Source: Gonatopus flavifemur (lineage: Eukaryota > Arthropoda > Insecta > Hymenoptera > Dryinidae). From it: 64,000 nucleotides of DNA. The translations under genes were made by a program, and so were the position numbers. How positions within the stretch are numbered: position 1 is the stretch's first letter; each line of letters starts with the position of its first letter. The stretch covers positions 50,088,001 to 50,152,000 of the forward strand of contig JAFFJZ010000001.1 of NCBI GenBank assembly GCA_018340375.1, given 5' to 3'. The notes beneath the pieces are model-generated. The model had not been told where the DNA came from. It made no database searches and saw nothing but the letters and a program-made list of their open reading frames with translations. This document shows positions 48,237 to 58,941 of this stretch, in pieces.

Positions 48237-48493
48237 ACACTGAGAGAAATAATTACTGATACCAAGAAGATGTATTCTTGAACATTTTTAAGAATACATA
48301 TCCTCAATTACAGCTGACATGTTGTGGGCCCAAGTGAAATTTTCTTGAATCAAGAAAATATTTTCTCAATTCAAGAAATACATTCTTCGTTCCAGAAAAA
48401 TTTTCTTGTTTCAAGGATACATATTTTTCAAGAAATGGATTTCTCGGAACATGACAATATTTTGTTGGTGATAGTAATTATTTTTCTCAGTGT
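48237..48493. repeat. Palindromic MITE, ACACTGAGAGAAATAATTAC ends (family E)
   Basis: ACACTGAGAGAAATAATTAC is mirrored by GTAATTATTTTTCTCAGTGT. The arms consist of TTCTTGAATCAAGAA and TTTCTCAATTCAAGAAA words. A second copy at 60515-63066 is split by two later insertions. Confidence 0.75.
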
Positions 48494-48513
48494 GCACTGA
48501 GAAAAAAAAACTA

Positions 48514-48780
48514 CACGGAGAAAAAGGTATCTTGAAAAATACCATAATTTATGGAGTTTCGGCGTTGGTCTAACCCGAGTCCAAATATTTACTTGAAGAT
48601 ACCTCTAAAAGTACCATAATGGCTGGGAATTTTATAAGGAAGGTACCATAGTTCTTTATAAAAGTCCAAGAAATTATGGGACTTTTAGAGGTTCGTTCAC
48701 GTAAATATTTTGACTCGGGTCAGACTAACGCCAAAAATCCATAAATTATGGTATTTTTCAAGATATCTGTTTTCTCAGTG
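48514..48780. repeat. Palindromic MITE (family D) with TA duplication
   Basis: CACGGAGAAAAAGGTATCTTG is mirrored in outline by AAGATATCTGTTTTCTCAGTG; TACCATAATTTATGG by CCATAAATTATGGTA; CCCGAGTCCAAATATTTAC by GTAAATATTTTGACTCGGG. TA lies at 48512-48513 and 48781-48782. Related copies are at 50105-50358 and, half, at 59683-59820. Confidence 0.75.
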
Positions 48781-48782
48781 TA

Positions 48783-49488
48783 GAGAAGTCAATCATGCGG
48801 CGAGGTTGATCTCACTACTTTTTTTTTTCAGTATAGAAATCATTTGTGGCATTCTTCAACGTTTTTTAGAGTCCGTTGAGATCTGAAGAGGCCTTCATCA
48901 GGTCCCCAGGTTCCAATGAGATCTAGTCTGCCATGAATAATTTTTGATTAAGGATGATAATTTGTATTCTTTTCCCGTACGTTCACGTTCAGATACACGG
49001 TTATAAAAACTGGAATTTCCTGGGACCCAGGACCTGGAAAATTTCTGTTTATGATGAATTTTTCAGTTTACGTACAATTTCTCTTCTACTGGAATTTCCC
49101 CGTATTTTACATAAAACTTTACGTTTTTCACTCCAATTTTCAGCATAAATCCAAGAATCTCCCAACACGGTACTGTAATTTTCCAACACAAATGCACAGG
49201 TTAATTGCTTTCAGTACACTTTAAAAACATACCGTCTAATGACGATACGGGGTTGCATAATCATGAAACGATTCCATTTCAAAATAATTTCAAACGGAAA
49301 TCCTTCTTATAACATGACGGGAGCCATCTTAAACGATTCAATTTCACCAACAGACAATTTCCCTGGTAGAAATATCACGAGTCTTTCCCGGCCACTCATG
49401 GGGGCTTAGCAAGGAAAAACTAGTTGGGATAAACTGGAGAGTTATTAGTGAATATTTGGCGAGGTGGAACCGATGAATTACAGATGAA
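48783..49488. other. AT-rich sequence, no gene recognised
   Basis: ccctggtagaaatatc at 49368 looks like a single CCCTAGTAGAAAT-type end without a partner. No coding frame of note. Confidence 0.35.
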
Positions 49489-49654
49489 CAGAGATGGACA
49501 GGCAGCCTCAATTGGGTTTTTGTACTTGAAATACTTTTTCTTGTCTAGTACTTTCTAATTTGATGTGTAAAATCTTTATTTTATGGGAATAGAAAAGTAC
49601 TTGACATAAGAAAGTACTTGAAGTACAAAAAGCAATCGAGGCTGCCCATCCCTG
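49489..49654. repeat. Short palindromic hAT-like MITE
   Basis: CAGAGATGGACAGGCAGCCTC is mirrored by GAGGCTGCCCATCCCTG in outline, and TTTTTGTACTTGAAATACTT by AAGTACTTGAAGTACAAAAA. Flanking octamers CAGATGAA (49481-49488) and CAGATGGA (49655-49662) match at 7 of 8 positions. CAGGGATG-type ends with an 8-bp duplication fit hAT elements. Confidence 0.7.
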
Positions 49655-50104
49655 CAGATGGATAACCTGGTCAGAACTTCACAAATTTTACCCAATCCAT
49701 ACTAGTTAGAAATAGCTAACCTCGAACCCAAGAAAATACAATAGATATTGTCAAAGAGGAGAAAAACATGCCTAACCTCTATGTCTAGATTTTCTAACAG
49801 CGATCACTGGCGATTACTACTAAAAATACTTTCGATAATTTCCGCAGCCGATATTTTAATTCGTATTTGTAAAAGGTATGCGCTCCTCGTGTTTTTGTTT
49901 TTATTCAACTTAATCAATGAGCAAAAGGGGCATTCCACGTCAAGTGTACCCGCCTAAAAACCTTCATCGCTGGAATTTTGATGAAACTTGGTGGAGTTGT
50001 TGTACTATTGGAGTACATAATTTGTGCAGAAGGGGGGAAGGAAATCTCGACGGGTTGCCGAGATACAGGGGCTCAAAGTTTTGGACGCGTTTGTCTTCGT
50101 TGAA

Positions 50105-50358
50105 TTTATCTCAAAAAGTACCATAATTTATGGATTTTCTGCGCTGGTCTGACCGAGTCTAAATATTTACCTGAAAAAACCTCTAAAAGTACCATAATGT
50201 CTTGGACTTTTATACGGAAGGTACCATACTTATTTCAAAAAGTCTAAGAAATTATGGTACTTTTAGAGATTCATGCAAGTGAATATTCCGACTCGGGTCA
50301 GACCAGCGCTGAAAATCCATAAATTATGGTATTTTTCAAGATATCTGTTTCCTCAGTG
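50105..50358. repeat. Family D MITE inside the left arm of the long palindrome
   Basis: Same word order as 48514-48780 (TACCATAATTTATGG, GACCGAGTCTAAATATTTAC, mirrored GACTCGGGTCAGACC, ATTATGGTATTTTTCAAG). The equivalent place in the right arm (about 52640-52680) lacks it, so it arrived after the arms existed. The left end is slightly eroded. Confidence 0.75.
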
Positions 50359-51040
50359 AAGTTATGGTTTTCGTCGGTTTTTTTCCGCTCTTTCCAATAG
50401 ATATGAAGACAATTCTCCAAATTAATTATTTCTGCAAAAAAAGTAATTTTTATTTTTCTTTCCGACATTTTTTAAAGATCGGCATTTTTTACAATTTTTT
50501 AATTACACTCAATCGAAAGCTTATTCTTTTATCTTCAAAACCATTGATCACACATGATGGAGTCTTATGAACTCATCAGTGAATTTAATCGTTAAAGCCG
50601 GCACGATCCAGCTTCCAAGCTCGCTGAACATACTGGTCAGCCGTCACCCGGTACGGCAATGTTGATGAAAATTTTTTTCTATGGACTACTGCAAAATGAT
50701 TGATAAAATACATAGAACATGCTTTATTTACTGTAGAAATTATTTATTATCATTATGAATATTGTCATTTTCTCATTCCTAATGAACAAATTGTGTATTT
50801 TGTTTTTAGAAGTATATACAATTTTCTCACAATAACGTTATAAATGGTGTTACAAGTTGGTGGATGTTGTGTATGGAATTGAAAAAGGATGTATACATCA
50901 AGTTCTCTCAATTTTTTTCTGAAGTTTTGGAAGAAAAATTGCTTCTAGAATAGGAAAAATATCTTCTAACTTGGAGAGTCGTTTGTGGAACTGGGACGAA
51001 CGCATGATATTTCATTGTCCTCGGAATCGTTTTCGCACAG

Positions 51041-51472
51041 GGGTCGTCCATAAATTACGTAAGACGTTTAAGGGGGGGAGGGGGTTCATGGAATTCTTAC
51101 CAGATCTTACAAGGGGGGAGGGGGAGGGGTTGCACCAAAATCTCACGTAAGATGGATGTAACTGAATATTAAGAAATTCAATTTCAACTGATTTCGAAAA
51201 ACACATATTTCCTTCAACTTTTTCAAAGATGTTACAAAGATCATGTTCTGTAATCAAGTATCCTTGGGTAGTCAATTTGAGTAAGTTAATAATCATCAAT
51301 GTTATACCATAATTGAGTCATTTATAATTTCTGTACACTTCTGTATTATATTACCTTACCACATGGGAGAGGGGGAGGGGTTTAATGAAATCTTACGATG
51401 TCTCACAAGGGGGAGGGAGGGGGGGGGGGTGAAAGAATGCCAAAATTGTCTTCCGTAATTTATGGACGGCCC
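51041..51472. mobile_element. 432-bp element with GGGYCGTCCATAAATTACG ends and CACAG duplication
   Basis: GGGTCGTCCATAAATTACGT is mirrored by CCGTAATTTATGGACGGCCC. CACAG occurs immediately on both sides (51036-51040, 51473-51477) and once at the empty site in the opposite arm (near 51962-51967 on the complement). Two G-rich tracts sit just inside the ends, the longer a run of eleven G at 51419-51429 with neighbours. No coding capacity. The ends are widespread in insect genomes in my experience, but I cannot name the superfamily with certainty. Confidence 0.8.
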
Positions 51473-53123
51473 CACAGTCAAATCGACACTCCAGCTCATC
51501 TCGTATCTTTCCATGGCTCTCTTTAGAACTAAAAAATATTTTTGTTCCCAAAAAGTTATCTTTCGCCCAAGCATAAAATGCATCGCAGGGTAAAATTTAA
51601 TCCCTTGAGGATGCCTGTAAACTTACACGCATTGCTAATCTTTTTATGTTCCCGCCGATACCATCACATGACCCTTCACCATGTGCAGTCTCATGGAAGT
51701 GCCACTCAGCTTCAATACCAAAATCCTTCTCATGATGGAGTAGATTTTGGAAATTGTACTTGTTTTTGAAATGCTGTACTGCTAATAAAAAGACTAGCAA
51801 TGCGCGCAGGTTTACAGGCATCCTCCAGGGATCAAATTTTAACCTGCGATGCATTTTATGCTTGGGCCACAGATAACTTTTTGGGAAGAAAAATATTTTT
51901 TAGTTCTAAAGAGAGCCATGGAAAGATGAGCTAAAGAGATGAGCTGAAGCGTCGATTTGACTGTGCAAAAACGATTCCGGGGACAATAAAATATCATGCG
52001 TTCGTCCCAGTTTCACAAACGACTCTCCAAGTTAGAAGATATTTTTCCTATTCTAGAAGCAATTTTTTTCCAAAACTTCAGAAAAAAATTGAGAGAACTT
52101 GATGTACACATCCTTTTTCAATTCCATACACAACATCCGGCAACTTGTAACACTATTTATAACGTTATTGTGAGAAAATTGTATATACTTCTAAAAACAA
52201 AATACAAAATTTGTTCATTAGGAATGAGAAAATGACAATATTCATAATGATAATAAATAATTCCTACAGTAAATAAAGCATGTTCTATGTATTTTATCCA
52301 TCATTTTGCAGTAGTCTATAGACAAAAATGTACATCAACATCGCCGTACCGGGTGACGGCTGACCAGTATGTTCAGAGCGCTTGGAAGCTGGATCGTGCC
52401 GGCTTTAACGATTAAATTCACTGATGAGTTCATGAGACTCCATCATGTGTGACCAATGATTTTGAAGGGAAAAGAATAAGCTTTCGATTGAGTGTAATCA
52501 AAAAATTGTCAAAGATGCCGATCTTTAAAAAATGTCGAAAAAAAAATAAAAATTACTTTTTTTTACAGAACCAATTAATTTGGAGAATTGTCTTCATATC
52601 TATTGGAAAGAACGGAAAGAAACCGACAAAAACCATAACTTGCATTTCAAAAAAAAATAATAATAACTGAGTTATAATTCAACGAAGACAAACGTGTCCA
52701 AAACTTTGAGCCCCTGTATCTCGGCAACCCGTCGATATTTCCTTCCCCCCTTCTGCACAAATTATGTACTCCAATAGTACAACAACTCCACCAGGTTTCA
52801 TCGAAATTCCAGCGATGAAGGTTTTTAGGCGGGTACACTTGACGTGGAATGCCCCAAAAGTGAAATTCGACATCAATTATGGAAGAGAAACGAATCTCAA
52901 CTGAAATCGGGTATCAAATTATCGAAAAAGAAAGCAATCAGGAGGTGAGCAAGTATTCCCATTTTCAAAATACAGTAAAAATGGTTTTTCTATATATTCC
53001 TTATCAATACTTTAATTTCTCGATAAGTTGATAGACATGTTGGTATATTTATGCATACTATTCGATCATTATGCCCCAGATTGGATAAGAAATTTACATG
53101 ATATCTCAGATTTCGATGAAAAT

Positions 53124-53303
53124 CCTAGTAAAAATGTTAATTTTGGTTCGCCAAACAGGACTGGTGCAGACGTGTTGCATTTTTGTGCGGTACTGTTGCA
53201 GATTCAGTGCGGGCCCATCACGTCCGCAACAGTACCGCAGAAAAATGCAACACGCCTGCACCAGTCATGTTTGGCGGATCCGAAATGAAAATTTTCACTT
53301 GGG
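53124..53303. repeat. 180-bp palindrome inserted in coding sequence
   Basis: CCTAGTAAAAATGTTAATTTT is mirrored by AAAATTTTCACTTGGG in outline; CGCCAAACAGGACTGGTGCA is mirrored by TGCACCAGTCATGTTTGGCG; and GTTGCATTTTTGTGCGGTAC by GTACCGCAGAAAAATGCAAC. AAT flanks both sides (53121-53123 and 53304-53306). The ends belong to the CCCTAGT group. Confidence 0.7.
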
Positions 53304-53469
53304 AATACCCAAATTACGAATTCAAATATTCCTGTTCGAACGTCCGGATCTTCATCTCAGTATGCTACATTTGCAGATAATTATTTGTCTGCATCTTCAC
53401 ATGATTCAGTCAGATCACCTGCTTCAGAACTCCCAACAATTGCCCATACAGGAAACCCCGATAATGTAA

Positions 53470-54160
53470 ACACAGCCAATAATTGGCCCATGTATGGCTA
53501 CCATTGAATGACCAACAATGGATTCATATCATTGGCACAAGTGTGGCCCACCACTGGCTGATAAGAAAGGTCAGCAATGAAAACAGCCGATAATCAGCCG
53601 ATGTACGGCTATCAGGGTTGGGTTTATCACGTGATTTTTCAATTTCTTACGTATCATACTTGGTTTCTGACACGTAATATATGTGAGATACTTGAACCCT
53701 CCTGTCCCCCCAAAGGCAAGGGGTTGATTTTATGCGCAAGATACTCGGTTTCTTACGTGTCGTAAACTATGTAAAATACTTCGAAGTATACTACGCGCCA
53801 TATAAAAAGTGTTCACACTTAACCACTCATTTGAACTAATATTGAATCAATTATTCTGGAACGCACTCATATCACCATTGGATATCATTATTATTATTAT
53901 GCCCCGGTAATCTGCCATTGATGGCTGACATTCGAACATTATCCCGAAATTTATGGCCCTAAATCGGGATCATTTAGCCCCATTACTGGGCCAATCAATA
54001 ATTTCATAAATGGCCCATTATTTATTGCCATTACTGGACCCACGTTATCATCCAGCAATTAACCATTGATGAGCCATTAATGGGCGCTATTAACGGGCGA
54101 AGAACGCCGCTTGTGGTCCAGTAACGTGCCATTATTGGGCTAATTGATGAACCCTGTATG
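53470..54160. repeat. Repeat with GGCCCATNNATGGC words interrupting the coding sequence
   Basis: Left: GCCAATAATTGGCCCATGTA and serial CAGCCGATNNNCAGCCGAT words. Right: CCATTAATGGGC, CCATTATTGGGC and GGGCCAATCAATAA. The words occur in both orientations, so the whole is an imperfect palindrome. Exact ends and target duplication could not be fixed. Confidence 0.45.
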
Positions 54161-54384
54161 GGTGACGAGATGAATGATGCGTCAAGCGATGAAGGACTAA
54201 ATGAGATTGAAGATGATCAATATAATTCTGATGATGAAGAGGAAAGCAACAGTGCAACTGAAGTTCCAGATTTTCTAGTTATTACGAATACAGCAGACGA
54301 CAGGTTTCTCACAAACATTCAGATGGTTTGCTGAATATTCTCAGAGAAGACAATATTCTCCCTGATTCATCAAAAACAGTTTAG

Positions 54385-55342
54385 AACGAAGTTTAGTAGC
54401 TGGATAGTTGTCGGATGTCTTAAATAATTATCACCAATAAATTAAGGGACATCTGTTTCTTTCAAAATAATTTGCTTCTAAAAATCATTGAAAATGTTGT
54501 ATGGAATATACATATTCATAATATACATATATTAAAAAAATGTGCTATCTGAACTGGAACAAACGGTTTTCGCATCAGAGGAAAAAATTTGGAAGATATT
54601 TTTGCGAAACCTCCTTCTATTGTGGATTTCCAAATAAAATCTTGTGAATATTGAATTCATGTATGGATGAAATTCCCGAGTATCCACAAGGTCCTCTTTG
54701 GAAATCGACAAGAAAAGAGGTTAGTGGAAAATCTTTCTGATTTTTTATTGATTTGTAGAAATTTTATCGATATTTATGTACTAACGAGTGCCTTGTGGAA
54801 TACTAGCGAGCAACTGGTCAGTTTTCCTAACTAGTATCTGACGAGTTAGAGCGTTACATTCCCCACTAGCTACTCGTGAATATTCCTCACTAGTTCCTCA
54901 CAAGTTGAACGGGCAAACTCGTTAGTGCCTTATGATCAACTGGAGAAAATGTCTACCAGGGTTCTTTTGTTAGTAAAATAGAACTCATCCAATGACAAGA
55001 CGGGCTTCCTTCTAGTGATAAGATTAGGAAAAAATACTCACACTTACTCACTTGATAGCAGTTTAGAGACATTTTCCCTGTCGTAAGCCGGATACCGTTT
55101 TGTTAGAAGACGGGATTCATTTCAAGGTCAAATGATTTTTGTCGGTTTATAAAAGTGCACTTGTGTTATATTGAGACAGCCGATTCTAATGGTAAGACGG
55201 CTTCGTTTCACCAATGAAACGGACTATGTTTGAGACGGCTGCCGTCTTATGATAAGAAAATCATTTGAATGCGTACATTACTGGAAGTTTTCCGTGGATT
55301 TGTTTACAGCGTACGTGAAGTCTATAAATCGGGACGTAGATC
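54385..55342. other. AT-rich sequence, no gene recognised
   Basis: ACTAGT-type words (CTAACTAGTATCTGACGAG, CCCACTAGCTACTCG) at 54790-54930 and GACGGCTGCCGTC near 55234 suggest decayed palindromes without clear limits. Confidence 0.35.
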
Positions 55343-55589
55343 CACTGTAAAAAATATACTTCCTAAACTACCAAAGAAGTTTGGCAGTTTTTCACATAAA
55401 CTTTTTTTGTAAATTATCAAACAAAAGTTTGTAAACATTCAACAAATTTTGTGAATTCACGAAGATTTTTGAGAATTCACAAACTTTTGTTCGGCAATTT
55501 ACAAAAAAGGTTCGGAAATATTTTTCCAAACCAAGTTTGTAAATTTCCAAGCATTTTTGTTTGGAGTTCAACAAATTTTTATTACAGTG
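55343..55589. repeat. Palindromic MITE, family B copy, inverse orientation to 16408
   Basis: It starts CACTGTAAAAAATATACTTC and ends ACAAATTTTTATTACAGTG. It shares GTTTGGCAGTTTTTCACATA and AACTTTTGTTCGGCAATTTA with 16408-16654 read on the other strand. Confidence 0.7.
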
Positions 55590-55597
55590 CATTCTTT

Positions 55598-55896
55598 ACA
55601 CAGCATTTCAGTCCTAAAAGATATCTGAAACCAAATTTAAGAAGTCTCATGCAACATGAAAAGATATCTTTAAGAGATCTATAAGGGTTCTTATTTCTAA
55701 AAGATTTCTATATGATATCTGAAAGATATGATCTCGGAAGAAAAGTTTTAGATCTTCTAAAAGATATCTTTTAGATGTCTTTTAGAAGTGAGAACTGTTT
55801 TAGACATTTTAAGGATATCTTCCCATGTTGCATAAGACTTCTTAAACTTTTCTGAACAGTTCCTCCAGTTATCTCGAAGACCAAAAGTGTTGTGTG
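55598..55896. repeat. Palindromic element with AAAGATATCTTTTAGA words
   Basis: The left CACAGCATTTCAGTCCTAAA is loosely mirrored by GACCAAAAGTGTTGTGTGGG. AAGAAGTCTCATGCAACATG is mirrored by CATGTTGCATAAGACTTCTT, a strong match. The interior repeats AAAAGATATCTTTTAG and GATCTTCTAAAAGATAT. The word set is as in 17478-18510. Confidence 0.6.
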
Positions 55897-57552
55897 GGAT
55901 ATGTTTTTCGATAATGCAAAAAATCTTTCACCTTATATTACTTCGAAAAAAATTCAATTACGAATCGATCGCTCGAAACAACATTCATTCCCGTTTCATC
56001 CCTACACCCTTACAACACTTTGTCCAAGATTGACAAAGAATTGAATTAATTTCACATCGATTACCGTCTAACAAATTCCAAAGGATTTCTCTTCCGGCAC
56101 GGTGTTGGAAATCGCAATGTTTATGCTCAAATTTGGAGTATCGATTTAGTTTATGATATGCACATACGTACGTACGTACCTAGCTTACGAATTATGAATC
56201 ATTGAATCGGGTCAGCATTGATTTATGCACCGCAACAAGGGCAAAAAAGACCACTATAACCACGAGTTTATTCGTTTTTACCATTCTAGTCACGCGGGCG
56301 AATACAGGTACATCAACTGCTTTAGACAGATCACGGAATTTACCTCCGAATGTTGAACGAAAGAAATGCACAATTTCATTGACATTGTATATTTCGTTCA
56401 CACGCAACGTGCACGGTAAAAAATGTCAAAGAGGAGACAGCTAATATTCAAAAGAAAATATATTTGAAATTGATCAATTGATTCTGCGAAATTGAAATTT
56501 TTTTGATGTTGTAAATATATATACTATATATATATATTCTCTACTACACATCGCACATTCAAGCACGAGATTGAAAAATTATGAATAAGGACATTTTTTT
56601 TTTGAGACAATCTTAAAGAAATGATATTAATATTCAGAGGAGTAAGAACCTGAGAGAATGAAGGGAAAGAAAAAAAGAGGAGAATGATATATCAAGATAT
56701 AAAGTAAGAGAAGTGGGATGCTTTTAATCACTATGGCAGCATGTTAATATCACAAACTTCAGCGTAATCGAGAGTCCTTCACTGTTCCTTCTTATTAAAT
56801 CTTGGATTGAAAATACTAATTCGCTTTGTTGAAGCTGAGTAATAATAATCCCGCTCGTGTAGATTGAATATATTAATTTAACTTTCCAAAGTTTAAACCA
56901 TGCTAAATCACGCGTTGTGACTCAAATCGAAAAGATGGGAAGGAAATGTGAGAGAATTTATAAGCTTATTCATCGATATGGTAAACGTATACGTTAAAGT
57001 CCTCTACTTTTGGTGAAATTCGATAATGTACAGAATGGACAAACAAAAAGAAGTGGAATGTTGTTCTTTCTTTTTACTTTCCACTTTGATCACAAAATGG
57101 GAGAAAAGTTTGCACTTGCAAACTTTCGAAAATAGATTGCTGAATGTAAACACATTAAGTTTTTCAGTTGATATGATAGGAGTTTGAGTATGTTTCAGCG
57201 AAACAAAACTCAATCTCGCGTTACGTTTGGATGAAATCTCACAAATCTCGAATTGTATGCGACAAGGGGTGGCTTCGCAGAGAATATGTGATAAGGCACA
57301 TGAGGAAAAGTGTGAACATCAAATCAACAGATACCGAAGTGACTTGGTGCCAAGTTGTCCAAAGGAATCTTAATAAGAATACACGGAGGAAAGTATATGG
57401 GACTGATTACCATTCGCCCTAGTTCTCATCGCGATTCTGAAATAGGAAGTGAGTGATGACTCGCGATTTGGTGATCATTACGATGTGATCCTATCGTTTC
57501 CATGACAACGTAAACAGTTTATCGTCCTTATTTCGATTCTGAATGGGATTTA
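55897..57552. other. No gene recognised
   Basis: A CGTA microsatellite (tacgtacgtacgtac) is at 56166-56180 and an AT run at 56510-56535. Opposed frames at 56192-56444 overlap on both strands with no known domain. 56700-57230 is plain AT-rich. Confidence 0.35.
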
Positions 57553-57631
57553 TTAGGTGTACAACTTTGCCTCCGCCGTTTTTCCCCAAAATTTGAGGCT
57601 TTATTCTCAAAAAGTAAATACCTGCTTCTGA

Positions 57632-58583
57632 TTCAAAGTACTGGCCGTCGCTATCCACTACTCTTTCCCATCTTTTTGGCAATTGTCGGATCCCATTTCG
57701 GAAAAACGATGCATCTTTTGAGGCGATCCACGAATCGATCCATTCTTCAACTCCTTCATAAGAATGAAAATGCGCATCACTCAGGTCGTGTGCCATCGAT
57801 CGAAATAAATAGTAGTCGGAAGGAGCAGTGTCTCGAGAGCACGGCGGATGGGTTGAGCTTCCCATTTTCGTGTTTTCAAATATGTCTTGACCGATTTTGA
57901 AACATTTGGCCAAGCATTATCATGTTGGAGGATAACTTTATCGTGTCTTTCTTGGTACTGTGGCCGTTTCTCCTTCAATGCTCAGCTCAAACGCATCAAC
58001 TGTGTTCGATATCGATCCCCTGTAATGGTTTCACTCGGTTTCAATAGCTCATAATACACGACACCAAGCTGATGCCACCAAATGCAGAGCATAACCTTGA
58101 CACCATGAATATTTGGTTTAGCCGTCGCCACGGGGACATGTCCGGGCATTCCCCAAGATTTTCTGCGCTTGGGATTATCATAGTGAACCCATTTTTCGTC
58201 GCCGGTCACAATGCAGTGTGAAAACCCCTTTTGAAACTTTTCTGTCTTTGAAACAGCTGTTCGCAAGTGAAAAAACGTCGTTCAACATCTCTTGGCTTCA
58301 ATTCTTACGGAACCCAATTCCCCTGTTTCTGAATCATTCCCATGGCTCAAGCAATGCCTCCAATTCGGAATCTTCAAAAATTTTCTCTCTTCCCCCGCCA
58401 TGTCGGTCCTTGACATTAAAATCATTCTTCTTGAAACCAATCACGACACGTTCTCTCACTCGAAACAGCCTAACCGTAAGTACTTGAGAGCATTCGATGA
58501 GTCTGAGTCGCAGTTTTCTTCAAATGGAAGCAGGAAACCAGAACTTCCCGCAAATGACGAGAATTCGGCTCAGAAACTGACAT
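57632..58583 (-). pseudogene. Mos1/mauritiana-type mariner transposase, several lesions
   Basis: The start MSVSEPNSRHLREV is at 58583, then CFHLKKTATQTHRM as in the Mos1 branch. Stops and frame changes follow through 58270-58530, where the region encoding the linker (QGNWVP-like) is partly recognisable. From 58266 the core reads SHCIVTGDEKWVHYDNPKRR (first Asp), then CIWWHQLGVVYYELLKP; a TGA at 57982-57984 interrupts LMRLS/ALKEKRP; second Asp in LQHDNAWPN; a frame change near 57910; third Asp in RDTAPSDYYLF. The family-typical end DGQYFE is at about 57632, but no stop follows: the frame runs on across the terminal repeat to 57491. All three Asp codons persist, yet the gene cannot make a product. 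Confidence 0.9.
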
Positions 58584-58665
58584 CTTCGATCGAATAAAAA
58601 TTTATGATTCAATCAAAAATTCACTAATATGAAGATGTTATGTTGACACAAGTCCAATCTTACTG

Positions 58666-58941
58666 CACGGAAAAAATTGGTGATCCAAATTTTCGTTGAC
58701 TAGTATGTCACTTTTGGACAAGGCACAAATCCGAGAAGAATTCATACCCTGGATTTCAATAATTCGTTGACTCTGTCCATGATTTCACCGATGGAATCCA
58801 CTTTTCATTTCGATTGTCGAAATAATGGAAAGAGTCAACGAATTATTAAAATCCAGTGTACAAATTCTTCTGGAATTTGTGCTTCGTCCCAAAGTGACAT
58901 ACTGGACAACGAAAATTTGGATCACTAATTTTTTCCGCGTG
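58666..58941. repeat. Palindromic MITE nested in the 57553 mariner
   Basis: CACGGAAAAAATTGGTGATCC is mirrored by GATCACTAATTTTTTCCGCG in outline. CAAATTTTCGTTGACTAGTATG is mirrored by CATACTGGACAACGAAAATTTG, and TTCAATAATTCGTTGACTCT by AGAGTCAACGAATTATTAAA. TG lies on both sides. It sits between the transposase start and the right terminal repeat, so it is younger than the mariner. Confidence 0.75.

Larger units (their letters stand above)
49927..52855. mobile_element. 2.9-kb long-inverted-repeat element with two later insertions
   Basis: It starts GGGGCATTCCACGTCAAGTG and ends the mirror CACTTGACGTGGAATGCCCC. Flanks are AAAA on both sides, perhaps the target duplication. The arms (49927-51647 and 51785-52855) are inverted copies along nearly their whole length around a 137-bp loop (51648-51784). 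The left arm is longer only because it carries a family D MITE (50105-50358) and a 432-bp element (51041-51472); without them both arms are close to 1.03-1.07 kb. No frame longer than about 95 codons and no transposase motif, so it is non-autonomous. Family unknown to me. Confidence 0.85.
52879..54384 (+). pseudogene. Interrupted two-exon coding sequence, unknown acidic/Ser-rich protein
   Basis: An ATG at 52879 opens 22 codons to a donor-like CAGGAG-GTGAGC (intron 52945-53027, 83 nt, pyrimidine-rich, ending CGATAAG). The frame resumes at 53028 in phase: LIDMLVYLCILFDHYAPDW, then DISDFDEN. A palindrome (53124-53303) then interrupts; taking it out with one AAT restores the frame, which continues as a Ser-rich stretch (RTSGSSSQYATF, SASSHDSVRSPASELP) to about 53469. 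A second repeat (53470-54160) follows, then 57 codons of acidic sequence (EIEDDQYNSDDEEESNSATE). After a one-base frame change, SHKHSDGLLNILRED and LPDSSKT end at TAG 54382-54384. The last part loosely recalls the LLKILR..LP..ARTLLKTP stretch of insect transposon-associated proteins (from memory). Likely a dead exon set. Confidence 0.4.

Noticed and set aside
51012..51854. Several 75-95-codon frames around 51.0-51.9 kb
   Set aside because: They are produced by the G-rich element and by the two mirrored arms of the long palindrome, which naturally give similar frames on opposite strands.
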